Assembly: GCA_022712835.1 (NCBI GenBank) | Contig: JAFLJU010000066.1 | Location: forward strand, 1 to 40,430 | Length of the DNA: 40,430 nucleotides | Source: Desulfobacteraceae bacterium | GTDB taxonomy: Bacteria > Desulfobacterota > Desulfobacteria > Desulfobacterales > Desulfobacteraceae | Direction of reading: 5' to 3' | In this document: positions 18,014 to 25,483 of the stretch, in pieces | Layout: every line of letters starts with the position of its first letter | Position numbering within the stretch: the stretch's first letter is position 1 | The notes under the pieces: model-generated | Seen by the model: the letters and a program-made list of their open reading frames with translations, nothing else | Database searches by the model: none | What the model was told of the DNA's origin: nothing | Position numbers and translations under genes: made by a program

Positions 18014-19275
18014 GATTTTTTCTCCTCCATCATTGCCATTGCCCTTTTTCCCGGGCTGTACAAGGGCAGCATGTATCCTTCCAGGCCCGGAACCATGACC
18101 CGAACAACTATATAATCAAGGTCTTCAGGAGTCAGACGAAGCACAATGACCTGATTCAGCCCGATGGCTGCCAGGCGTTCCAGACAGACATTGATATCGC
18201 CTTCGAATGTATGGGTGGCATAATCGGCAAACTCCGACAAATCCCGGCCTGCATCTTCACCCCCAAGTTGGTCAATATAAAATCCGGGATTTGACAGGGA
18301 ATGAAACAGGGCATCATTGTGAAAAAAGATATCCCGGGTGCCGGAGCGTAATGCTGATCTGGCCTGGACAGCCTCTGTTATGGCCCGGATCATAGCCGTT
18401 GCCTCATCCATTCCTGCTCCCATTCCATGGAAAAAGCCTTCAGAAGGATTTTTTTTATTTGCAATGTAACAGTTATAGGTAGGAATCCGGGTATCCACTT
18501 CACAGGAAAATAACAAAGGAATAATATCGGCTGCATGGATGGTTTCCAGCAAAGGCCTGATAACGGGATGGTCCACGGAGCGCCAACGGATCAGGTCAAG
18601 GGGAAGCGCCTTGCCTGCGGCAGCGCTTCGATGGTGATCACAGGTAATGGCGTCCCGCTCAAACAACTCAAGGAGACCCTGACTTACCGCTTCTGCAAAA
18701 TTGGTTGCCGAGGCAAGTCCGTTGGAGCTCGCCTGGAGAAGGGGAAGGCGCCGGGCAGAGGTATGGGGTCTCAACAACGCCAGATCAAGTGGGACTGCAA
18801 CAGGTTCGCGGTTTACGATATCATACCCAACAGTCCAATCAATGGTCATATCCCGATGAAAAAGGCTGGCTTTGGTCTTGGCAAGTTTTTCAAAGGGGAT
18901 CATGATATGGTGCTTACCCGCATCGTTATAGGTGGCGGAAAATGATGACAGCTCTGCACAGGACCCATAGTATCGTTCAAAGGATTCCATTATTGCAGAC
19001 AACTTGGCATCCTTCCGGGTCATTCCTTTTCCATGCTGGACCGAGTAATTGACCATCCCCGGCTTAACCGCATTATAGACCGGCATACCGATCCTGTCCT
19101 GTCCGGTCAGGTCAATGAGTCGGGTCAAGCCGATGCTAGTGAAATGTTTTTCCATGATCTCTAGGGTTTCATCGGATGATCTGGAATGTGGATTGAGCCG
19201 GTGGTGTTTAGCGGCTCCATGCTTTTCATCAAAATAACAAATTGGTTCAACCTGTTTTGCTGAGTTCAAAGGCAT
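18010..19275 (-). CDS. YcaO-domain peptide backbone-modifying enzyme
   Basis: A 421-residue stand-alone YcaO protein. The ATP/Mg-binding signatures are all visible: S93-AIMESFERY-102, the SSNGLASATNFAEAVSQGLL stretch continuing into ELFERDA (183-209), and the EAVQAR motif (301-306). YcaO enzymes phosphorylate a backbone amide oxygen using ATP. The attacking nucleophile is then a Cys/Ser/Thr side chain (azoline) or sulfide (thioamide). The C-terminus ends in ...MMEEKKS and lacks the proline-rich PXPXP tail of azoline cyclodehydratases, which together with the coupled TfuA gene favours thioamidation. It is the first gene after the precursor, about 200 bases downstream of it, past the attenuator-like hairpins, and has an AAAGGAAAT ribosome site. 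Confidence 0.92.
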   Translation of the reverse strand: MPLNSAKQVEPICYFDEKHGAAKHHRLNPHSRSSDETLEIMEKHFTSIGLTRLIDLTGQDRIGMPVYNAVKPGMVNYSVQHGKGMTRKDAKLSAIMESFERYYGSCAELSSFSATYNDAGKHHIMIPFEKLAKTKASLFHRDMTIDWTVGYDIVNREPVAVPLDLALLRPHTSARRLPLLQASSNGLASATNFAEAVSQGLLELFERDAITCDHHRSAAAGKALPLDLIRWRSVDHPVIRPLLETIHAADIIPLLFSCEVDTRIPTYNCYIANKKNPSEGFFHGMGAGMDEATAMIRAITEAVQARSALRSGTRDIFFHNDALFHSLSNPGFYIDQLGGEDAGRDLSEFADYATHTFEGDINVCLERLAAIGLNQVIVLRLTPEDLDYIVVRVMVPGLEGYMLPLYSPGKRAMAMMEEKKS

Positions 19276-19381
19276 ATTTCCTTTAGCAGACTATATTAAT
19301 GGTTATGGCAGACACAGGAAGAAAACCTTCCCAAGAAACCGCGAGAGTTATCGGGAAAGTCGTAACCGTCGTCAGGGAAGG

Positions 19382-19443
19382 AAAAAATAACGGGGATACT
19401 CGTCTCCGGTCAGATCCCCGGCCATGGCATTCCATGGTCGGGG
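19382..19443 (-). terminator. Attenuator-like pair of mutually exclusive hairpins between precursor and YcaO
   Basis: Read on the minus strand, two stem-loops share one arm. The upstream one pairs CCCCGACCATGG (19443-19432) with CCATGGCCGGGG (19427-19416) around a four-base loop, with a single A-C mismatch. The downstream one pairs GGGGAT (19419-19414) with ATCCCC (19397-19392) and is followed directly by GTTATTTTTTC, an intrinsic-terminator pattern. The GGGG at 19419-19416 belongs to both, so they cannot form together. Such an arrangement after the precursor gene could stop most transcripts and give excess precursor over enzymes. Whether the choice between the hairpins is regulated is inference. 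Confidence 0.6.
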
Positions 19444-19473
19444 AACGATAGTCCATGTAAGTGTTTGTTGCGT

Positions 19474-19749
19474 CTACAATGCTGCTGCTGAAGCGCCTCC
19501 AACAGCGGCTCCGGTTGAGACCCAGGTTGCCGACGAACCACCGGCAACGCTGTCAAGGTCGTCTTCGCCCAGCTCTTGTTTTCCCTGGGCTTTTGCAGCG
19601 GCTTTCAGATCGTCTTTTGTAAATTCAAAACCAGCATCTTTAACCAGTTGTTTCCGATCTTCATCACTGGTCGCATCGTTAATACTTTTTTTAAACGCTT
19701 CATCACTGGCAAATTTTTCCAAAAAAACTTTTGCACTTTCCTCTGACAT
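19474..19749 (-). CDS. Nif11/NHLP-type RiPP precursor peptide
   Basis: This gene encodes a 91-residue acidic peptide. Residues 1-71 are a Nif11-like leader (KVFLEKFASDEAFKKSIND, then DAGFEFTKDDLKAAAKAQ and GEDDLDSVAGG). The Nif11 helix pattern, the FT..DL segment and the terminal double glycine are typical of NHLP bacteriocin propeptides. Residues 72-91 form a 20-residue core with 4 Ser, 2 Thr, 1 Trp, 3 Gly, 7 Ala, 2 Val, 1 Leu and no Cys. The start is set by a perfect AGGAGG (19760-19755) five bases before the ATG. It is the first gene of a thirteen-gene minus-strand operon with YcaO, TfuA, radical SAM enzymes, a glycosyltransferase and a C39 exporter. It is the only precursor that I find in the window. 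Confidence 0.93.
   Translation of the reverse strand: MSEESAKVFLEKFASDEAFKKSINDATSDEDRKQLVKDAGFEFTKDDLKAAAKAQGKQELGEDDLDSVAGGSSATWVSTGAAVGGASAAAL
19477..19536 (-). other. Predicted core peptide segment
   Basis: These 20 codons follow the Ala-Gly-Gly at leader residues 69-71 and encode SSATWVSTGAAVGGASAAAL. The C39 peptidase of the ABC exporter is expected to cut after the second glycine. Without cysteine the core cannot form thiazoles or lanthionines. It can carry thioamides, oxazolines, O-glycans, radical C-methylation or epimerisation. The single Trp (core position 5) and the flanking Val and Thr are plausible radical SAM targets. A second Gly-Gly (core 13-14) exists but lacks the leader context. 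Confidence 0.7.
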
Positions 19750-20056
19750 AACTTCCTCCTTGACTTATTACATTAAAGAACAAACGTCATCGTACAATTG
19801 AGTGCTTAGTGATCTATTTGATGGGGTTCCTAACCTTTTATACAGTAAACTCTCTTCATCCCCGTTGAATGGTATTGCTAGATGCAATGCTTTTGATCAA
19901 ACATTTTTTATAAGTAGCTCGAATTAAAATACAATTGAGGGGGAAAGTCAAACTGTTTGTCGACATGACGTCGTTTTGAGATAGGGTCTAAAAAATTATT
20001 CTATACAAGTATTCATGGCTGTTAGGCGAGCCGAATACTCAGCACTGGAAAATTAA
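19750..20056. other. Intergenic region upstream of the precursor
   Basis: This non-coding stretch separates the divergent precursor and DUF1566 genes. It holds the precursor ribosome site, the candidate promoter and a small ATTGC-ATCTA-GCAAT stem in the untranslated leader. I see no open frame worth calling and no known riboswitch pattern. Confidence 0.5.
19923..19951 (-). promoter_or_regulatory. Candidate sigma-70 promoter of the RiPP operon
   Basis: On the minus strand TTGACT (19951-19946) and TTTAAT (19928-19923) are separated by exactly 17 bases, a good match to the -35 and -10 boxes. Transcription would begin near 19916, leaving an untranslated leader of about 165 bases before the precursor. 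A short palindromic stretch around GTCGAC (19960-19972) lies just upstream of the -35 box and could be an operator. A weaker alternative -10 (TATAAA near 19840) lacks a matching -35. Confidence 0.5.
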
Positions 20057-20146
20057 ATCCTAAAGGCAAAATCAAATGTCACTACCCCCTTTGCAAGACC
20101 GCCCATTTGGAAATGCGGAATTGCGGCTATTCTGTTTGGATTTGTA

Positions 20147-20617
20147 TTGACTTTATCATCATCTTCTTTGGCGAAGGCACAGAATCTTGGCGATGTCGTG
20201 GCTGAAGATGAATTTTTTATTCAATACTCAATTGGGGTGGTCGTTGATAAAAGAACTAACATGATGTGGGCTCAGGCAGATAATGGCTACAAACTTTCTA
20301 TTGAAGAAGCAAAACTATATGCTGAGACTTTCGATTTAGGCGGATATACTGATTGGCGGCTCCCAGATATTCAAGAATTAGAAAGTTTAATGGTTTATTA
20401 TCAAAAGAATACAACAAAGCCAAATGATGGATGTTCAGGAAATTATGTAATACATCCAATTTTTGCTTTAACATGTTGCTGTCCATGGGCTCTTCAGGAC
20501 AATGGAACAAGGTCTGCCAGTTATCCATTTGTTAAGGGCATTGCGACAGGGACCAGCTGGCATCACAGATCACATACTATGGGCAACCGTGTACTGCCGG
20601 TAAGGAATATTAAATAG
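20147..20617 (+). CDS. Small secreted DUF1566 (Lcl C-terminal-like) protein, start unclear
   Basis: About 156 residues are readable. The DUF1566 hallmark is present: VVVDKRTNMMWAQADNG, then the EEAKLYAETFDLGGYTDWRL stretch continuing PDIQELESL. It ends NRVLPVRNIK, matching the usual VRxVR finish of the domain. The frame continues upstream of the TTG at 20147 and encodes a signal-peptide-like segment (WKCGIAAILFGFVLTLSSSS, then LAKA) back to a stop at 20054-20056, but without any ATG, GTG or TTG and without a ribosome site. An ATG at 20076 lies in another frame. So the 5' end is damaged, has a frameshift, or uses a rare start. The family function is unknown; these are cell-surface domains. It is divergent from the RiPP operon and probably unrelated to it. 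Confidence 0.6.
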   Translation: MTLSSSSLAKAQNLGDVVAEDEFFIQYSIGVVVDKRTNMMWAQADNGYKLSIEEAKLYAETFDLGGYTDWRLPDIQELESLMVYYQKNTTKPNDGCSGNYVIHPIFALTCCCPWALQDNGTRSASYPFVKGIATGTSWHHRSHTMGNRVLPVRNIK

Positions 20618-20661
20618 TGAGTTAAGGAATAGGGGCCTGCTTTGATTTTTACACCCCTTCC

Positions 20662-21576
20662 CTACAACCCACGCATGTATTCAGGTCGTCGAATTTTTGG
20701 ATCATTAATACCGGCTTTAATTCTCTTTAGGAATTTTTTTTTGTCTTTTGCCAATTCTCCCTTTAAACTTAAATAATTAGACGCATGATTGGTGTTAAAT
20801 ATACACTCCTGCAGATCATCTGCCGTATGTTCTATCAACGTGTATAATTCCTTTAAAATTTGAGTCCCTGAGCATGGCTGAAAGTCATTTGCTTCATTTT
20901 GTACCCAGATTTCAGACCCTGGTGTCACCTCCAGTGTAAGCGGTGAAATATACCATTTCCTTGGCATGGAAGGGGCCATACGGTTTATTAATTTTGCAGA
21001 TTCAATGGCATGTCGCCTACTTTTTTCCGGATTGTTTCCAGTCAGCCCTAAAAGGAAAATTCCAGACCAGGCTATTCCTGCCTGGTGACATTTTTGGGCG
21101 GCAAGTGCAAATTCATCTTGGGTAACACCTTTATTACAATCTTTGAGGACCTGGTCATCTCCACTTTCAATTCCCACATAAACCATTGTAAAACCGGCAT
21201 CAGCCAGCCGTTTTAAATCATCATCGGATTTTTTGAGAATATCTTTGGCATGGGCATAGGAACTGACTTTTTTTAAATTCGGATGTGTTTGATAACAATA
21301 TTTGGTTAATTCAATGAGGACATCGGATTTTACAACAAATGCATTGCCATCTTCGAAAAATATTTTTCTAACTTTGTTACCGTACATCTCACCTGCCTTC
21401 CGAATATCGTTCTTGATCTCTTCAATATCTGTACGCACGGAGAATTTTTTTGTTCGATACATGGAGCAAAATGTACACCTATGGGTACATCCATTTGTAA
21501 CCCCAATTAATAAAGCATCCCATTCTGAAGGGGGTCTGAATATGGGTTCAACTAAATTCCCAACATCATAATTCAT
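20662..21576 (-). CDS. Stand-alone radical SAM protein
   Basis: A 304-residue radical SAM protein with a canonical CX3CX2C cluster (C30, C34, C37 in GCTHRCTFCSMYR), SAM-domain strands (FTMVYVGIESGDDQVLKD; SGIFLLGLTGNNPEKS) and a short C-terminal helical tail without SPASM or B12 domains. The CTFCSMYRTKKF motif is typical of a HemN/Elp3-like radical SAM subgroup often annotated only as radical SAM domain protein. It points in the same direction as the RiPP operon, but the DUF1566 gene on the other strand lies between it and the precursor, so it is a separate unit. Its converging neighbour ends 45 bases away. The reaction is unknown. A role in the same peptide pathway cannot be excluded. Confidence 0.85.
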   Translation of the reverse strand: MNYDVGNLVEPIFRPPSEWDALLIGVTNGCTHRCTFCSMYRTKKFSVRTDIEEIKNDIRKAGEMYGNKVRKIFFEDGNAFVVKSDVLIELTKYCYQTHPNLKKVSSYAHAKDILKKSDDDLKRLADAGFTMVYVGIESGDDQVLKDCNKGVTQDEFALAAQKCHQAGIAWSGIFLLGLTGNNPEKSRRHAIESAKLINRMAPSMPRKWYISPLTLEVTPGSEIWVQNEANDFQPCSGTQILKELYTLIEHTADDLQECIFNTNHASNYLSLKGELAKDKKKFLKRIKAGINDPKIRRPEYMRGL

Positions 21577-22322
21577 ATTTATCTCTACTCTCTTTGTTGT
21601 GTTGAGGGGCCCAATATCACTTAAAAATCAGCTCGCAGTATATCTTAATTCCCCAGTTTTTATAAGGTTTTTGTCTTTTACCTCTTTTATCATGGCCCGA
21701 TTTGTTTGCGCAAATAGAATTTTTAGCAAAAAAGTGGGCTGATTTCAAACAGAAGCGGATTCAAAAGACAGCAAAAGACTCGCTCAGTCCAGCATGATAT
21801 ATTCATTGTTTTTTAAGAAAAAAAATGATTGGAATTAAGACCTCCAGAATGTTTTTAATCTCCAATAAAATTTACAGCAAGCTTTTTTAATTTAACTTCA
21901 GGCTATCCCATATATTGTAATTTTAAATCTGAAATTGAAAAATTTACCCATACCAGATATGGTATCATGGCAAACCTAAAAAAGCCGGGACTGGTGAATG
22001 AAGTGCTCGGTAATTTGTTGAATTTGACTCCTGAGCTTATATACCATAAACACTCAGGAGTTAAAAAATATCCAGCAGGAAATATTTTTTATATTTCACC
22101 CTCCAATTTTCGTGTCGTAGTGGCTTAACTGGTACCTTACAAAATAATTGATGGTATGAATTTGTGAGAGACTTTTCAGTCACGGCCTTTGCCCGGACTG
22201 TATGGAAACGCTTTATGGTGATGAAGATTGGTGTAAGAAATTTATAAAAACTTGGTGATTTTTTAAAGGCGGTTATTTCATATTTAAGTTGACATGACAG
22301 CGGCTCCTGTCCTAATCGTTAG
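21577..22322. other. AT-rich intergenic region
   Basis: This gap of about 750 bases has no long open frame. It contains an ATACCA-GATA-TGGTAT palindrome (21950-21965) and a 53-codon frame (21967-22128, starting MANLKKPGLV) with no ribosome site. A perfect nine-base stem ACTCCTGAG/CTCAGGAGT (22027-22061) lies inside that frame. The rest is AT-rich sequence without recognisable structure. The left part should contain the promoter of the radical SAM gene and the right part that of the kinase. Confidence 0.4.
22289..22317 (+). promoter_or_regulatory. Possible promoter of the kinase-regulator operon
   Basis: A perfect TTGACA (22289-22294) is followed after 17 bases by CTAATC, a weak -10. The spacer contains GACAG-CGGCTC-CTGTC, an inverted repeat that could be a regulator site. 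The distance to the preferred GTG start at 22374 is suitable. The poor -10 suggests an activator-dependent or weak promoter. Confidence 0.3.
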
Positions 22323-22373
22323 GTGAAGCGTGAGTTAAAGTCTCGGATGATCTTAACCCAACGGAGCCTTGAC

Positions 22374-24662
22374 GTGAACAGATCAGAATCAAAGGATAAG
22401 AACGCAACGGCGCAGCCGAAGATGTTCAATCGACTGCGAATTCTCTTTAATTCCCTGGAGATCCGGTTTAAATTTCTCATCAGCTTTGCCCTTATTTTTT
22501 TCCTGTCCATGCTGTTCTGTAATCTTTTTATCTATGTTTATGTGCGTAATAACATCGAGGCCAGGATTGAAAGTGAGCTGACCAATACCACCCAGATGAT
22601 CTACAACATGGTCAATACCTCGGTGAATGTCTCCATTAAAAACCATCTTCGGGCCGTGGCGGAAAAGAATCTTGAGATTGTCAAAAGCCTGTATGAAAAG
22701 GCTGAAAAGGGTCTTATTACAGAGGACGAAGCAAGAAAACGGGCCGTAGACATATTACAGAGCCAGACTATCGGCAGTTCTGGATATCTCTATTGCCTTG
22801 ACAGCCGAGGCATGGTTACGGTGCATCCCAGTCCGGCGCTTATCGGTACCAACGTGGCGGATTTTGAATTTGTCAAACACATGACTGAGTCCCGTCAGGG
22901 CTATCTGGAGTATGAGTGGAAAAATCCCGAGGAATCGAAGGCCCGCCCCAAGGCCCTTTACATGTCCTATTTTGAACCCTGGGACTGGATTATTTCCGCC
23001 AGTGCCTATCGGTCGGAGTTTATCAAGCTGGTAAATGTGGAGGATTTTCGCAGTAGCATCCTTTCCCTTAAATTTGGGGAAACCGGCTATGCCTTTGTCA
23101 TTGATAAAGACGCCAATGCCATTATCCATCCCATACTTCAGGGGGTGAATATCTTTGATGTCGAGGAACTGCCCAACCGCTATCTGGAAGATATGATGCA
23201 GCGAAAAAAGGGGAAATCCGTTTATTACTGGAAAAATCCCGGGGAAACACGTGCTCGGCAGAAACTTGTAATGTTCAACTATATCCCGGAATACCAGTGG
23301 ATCGTAGCATGTTCCTCTTATCTGGATGAGTTATATAAGCCCCTTGGCACCATCAGGAATGTGATTTTGGGCATGTCCGTTCTTTTCTTTGGGATTATGC
23401 TGACCATTACATTCGGGATCAGCCGAACCATTACCACACCCCTGCGGGAGTTGACGGCAAGGTTCAACACCGTGACATCAGGAGATTACTCCGCTCGAAT
23501 GCACAGCCTCTCCACAGATGAGGTGGGGCAGTTGTCCGGTCATTTCAACCGGTTTATGGACCGGTTGGAAACCACCCACAATAGCCTCCAGGACGAGATA
23601 CGGGTGAGGGTAATTGCGGAACAAGCCAGAAAAGAGAGCCAGGAGAGGTATTTTTTGCTCATGGAGGCGGCTCCGGATCCTATCGTTAATTATGATATGA
23701 AGGGTCAGGTGGTCTATATCAATCCGGCATTTACCCGGGTGTTCGGCTGGACGATTGAGGAGTGTGCCGGTAAAAGAATGGATCATTTTGTACCAGAGAA
23801 TCATTGGGCGGAAACAGAGATCATGATCCAGCAGGTGATTTCTGGGGATGGAATCTTTGATGTGGAAACCCGGCGGTATTCAAAGCAGGGACGTCTGGTG
23901 GATGTGAGCATCTCCGGTGCCACCATTATGGACAGCAAAGGGGGCCTAACTGGCAGTATCATCATCCTCAGGGACATCACCCGCTCAAAGGGTCTGGAAA
24001 AGCAGCTCATGCATGCCGGTGACAGGGAACGCCAGAAAATCGGACAGGATCTCCATGATGACCTTTGCCCCCATCTTATCGGTATTGCAGGGCTTGCTGC
24101 TGTTCTGAAAAATGACCTGGATGAGCGGGAAGATCCTTCAGCCGGGCTGGCGGAAAAAATCGGAGACCTCATGGGCGATGCGGTGGAAAAAAGCCGGCAG
24201 CTTGCCCGGGGGCTCTGCCCGGTTCATCTGGTAGCCCACGGACTACAGGCGGCCCTGGAGGAAATTATTTTCAGTTTTTCTTATCATCCGGGTATCCGGT
24301 TTGAATTTCACGGGGACAAGGATATTGATTTTCAGGACAACAGTCGGGCCACCCATCTTTACCACATTGCAAGAGAAGCTATAAACAATGCGGTAAAGCA
24401 TTCAAAGGGGAGTCTGGTCGGGATATCCCTGACCCTTGAAAACAAAGGAAAGTCTTCCGAACAGATTCATATGTGCGTCCATGACAACGGGCAGGGCATC
24501 AATGATGTCGGATCAACAAGGGGTATCGGACTTCAGATCATGGAATACCGGGCAAAGATTATTGATGCCCAGTTTTATATGGATAGCGGACCTGAAGGAA
24601 CCAGTATCCACGTTCGCCTGAGCTGGGCTGCATCAGTGACAAAAAAGGAGATGTCGTCATGA
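22374..24662 (+). CDS. dCache-HAMP-PAS sensor histidine kinase (NarL/HisKA_3 class)
   Basis: I place the start at the GTG at 22374 because GGAG lies seven bases upstream; the frame is open from 22323. The protein has about 762 residues. There is a transmembrane helix (FLISFALIFFLSMLFCNLFI), then a periplasmic double Cache region with two similar halves (SSGYLYCLDSRGMVTVHPSP and ETGYAFVIDKDANAIIHPIL). A second membrane helix, HAMP, PAS (LMEAAPDPIVNYDMKGQVVY) and the HisKA_3 phospho-acceptor in QDLHDDLCPHLIGI follow. The ATPase has EAINNAVKHSKG, DNGQGI and GIGLQIMEYRAK. Cache domains commonly bind small carboxylates or amino acids. The stop overlaps the regulator start (ATGA), so the pair works together. 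A paralogous kinase sits at the right edge of the window. Confidence 0.92.
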   Translation: MNRSESKDKNATAQPKMFNRLRILFNSLEIRFKFLISFALIFFLSMLFCNLFIYVYVRNNIEARIESELTNTTQMIYNMVNTSVNVSIKNHLRAVAEKNLEIVKSLYEKAEKGLITEDEARKRAVDILQSQTIGSSGYLYCLDSRGMVTVHPSPALIGTNVADFEFVKHMTESRQGYLEYEWKNPEESKARPKALYMSYFEPWDWIISASAYRSEFIKLVNVEDFRSSILSLKFGETGYAFVIDKDANAIIHPILQGVNIFDVEELPNRYLEDMMQRKKGKSVYYWKNPGETRARQKLVMFNYIPEYQWIVACSSYLDELYKPLGTIRNVILGMSVLFFGIMLTITFGISRTITTPLRELTARFNTVTSGDYSARMHSLSTDEVGQLSGHFNRFMDRLETTHNSLQDEIRVRVIAEQARKESQERYFLLMEAAPDPIVNYDMKGQVVYINPAFTRVFGWTIEECAGKRMDHFVPENHWAETEIMIQQVISGDGIFDVETRRYSKQGRLVDVSISGATIMDSKGGLTGSIIILRDITRSKGLEKQLMHAGDRERQKIGQDLHDDLCPHLIGIAGLAAVLKNDLDEREDPSAGLAEKIGDLMGDAVEKSRQLARGLCPVHLVAHGLQAALEEIIFSFSYHPGIRFEFHGDKDIDFQDNSRATHLYHIAREAINNAVKHSKGSLVGISLTLENKGKSSEQIHMCVHDNGQGINDVGSTRGIGLQIMEYRAKIIDAQFYMDSGPEGTSIHVRLSWAASVTKKEMSS

Positions 24663-25324
24663 CGGGGAAAACAAAAAACTGCCGGATCATGATCGTGGAT
24701 GACCACCCGATCTTCTGTCTGGGCATGACCGAGCTGATCAACAAAGAACCGGATCTTCTGGTGGCGGATTGCAAAGATACGGCTGACAAGGCCTGGGATG
24801 CCGTTAAAAAAACTCTGCCCGACCTGATGATTGTGGATATTTCCCTGGCAGAGAGCAACGGAATTGACCTGGTGGAGGACATCAGCCGGGAGTATCCTCA
24901 TTTGCCGATACTGGTTTTGTCCATGTACGATGATTCCATGTATGCAGAACGGGCCCTGCTCGCAGGCGCCATGGGATATGTGATGAAACAGCGGGCCATC
25001 AGCCAGGTGGTCACGGCCATCCGACATGTCCTGGCCGGTAATGTTTATGCCAGTGATCAGATCAAGGAAAAAATGATTCACAGGATGATCAACCGGAAAT
25101 CTCCAAAAACCGGTTTCAGCCTGGATGAACTCACCAACCGGGAGCTTGAGGTATTCAGACTTATGGGAGATGGATTGGACTCCAAAGAAATCGCCAGACG
25201 GTTGAACCTGAGTATGAAAACCATCGGTACCCATCGGGAAAATATCAAGAAAAAACTCAACCTCAAACATTATACCGAGCTTGTCAAAGTGGCTGTCCAC
25301 TGGGCCCATGAAATGAAGAAATAA
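24659..25324 (+). CDS. NarL/FixJ-type response regulator
   Basis: The 221-residue protein has a receiver domain with acidic pocket D14-D15, phospho-acceptor D60 (LMIVDISL) and Lys in YVMKQ. A LuxR-type helix-turn-helix output domain follows (LTNRELEVFRLMGDGLDSKE, then IARRLNLSMKTIGTHRENI). It overlaps the upstream kinase by four bases. It closely resembles the regulator at 38454-39125 (shared DHPIF.LG..ELIN, VVTAI.HVL), so the two are paralogues. The acyl-CoA ligase 160 bases downstream, preceded by an inverted repeat, is the obvious target candidate. Confidence 0.92.
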   Translation: MTGKTKNCRIMIVDDHPIFCLGMTELINKEPDLLVADCKDTADKAWDAVKKTLPDLMIVDISLAESNGIDLVEDISREYPHLPILVLSMYDDSMYAERALLAGAMGYVMKQRAISQVVTAIRHVLAGNVYASDQIKEKMIHRMINRKSPKTGFSLDELTNRELEVFRLMGDGLDSKEIARRLNLSMKTIGTHRENIKKKLNLKHYTELVKVAVHWAHEMKK

Positions 25325-25344
25325 ACCAGATGATTTATATATCC

Positions 25345-25361
25345 TGTAGGTGATAAACCTA
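25345..25361. promoter_or_regulatory. Inverted repeat between regulator and acyl-CoA ligase (locus 1)
   Basis: The site reads TGTAGGT-GATAA-ACCTA, five-base arms TAGGT/ACCTA with a five-base spacer, 20 bases after the regulator stop and about 120 before the ligase ATG. No T-run follows, so it is not an obvious terminator. A very similar element with longer arms lies in the equivalent gap of the paralogous locus (38425-38444). A shared binding site for the paralogous NarL-type regulators is an inference. Confidence 0.4.
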
Positions 25362-25483
25362 AGCCTTCTCAGACTGTCGGCCATATAAATATGGGTTTGT
25401 TACCGATTGAAACTGTAACTCCACCTTTGTTAATGATTACAAGGACTTTTTCGTTGTCAATCAATAACAAGGAGGAGCCAGCC

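Noticed and set aside
19495..19500. Second Gly-Gly in the core (core 13-14) as the cleavage site
   Set aside because: The Nif11 leader pattern ends at the earlier Ala-Gly-Gly (residues 69-71); cutting at the later one would leave only six residues.
19474..19801. Plus-strand open frame of 125 codons covering the precursor gene
   Set aside because: It is antisense to the precursor, which has a perfect ribosome site, a family-typical leader and operon context.
21960..22015. Resemblance to a cyclic-di-GMP (GEMM) riboswitch: GGCAAACC followed by GGGAC
   Set aside because: The conserved GGGACGCAAAGCC segment and the second stem are missing, and the next gene is 350 bases away; the match is too short.
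24575..25384. Minus-strand frame of 269 codons opposite the response regulator
   Set aside because: The opposite strand has full receiver and helix-turn-helix motifs; this is a composition-driven shadow.
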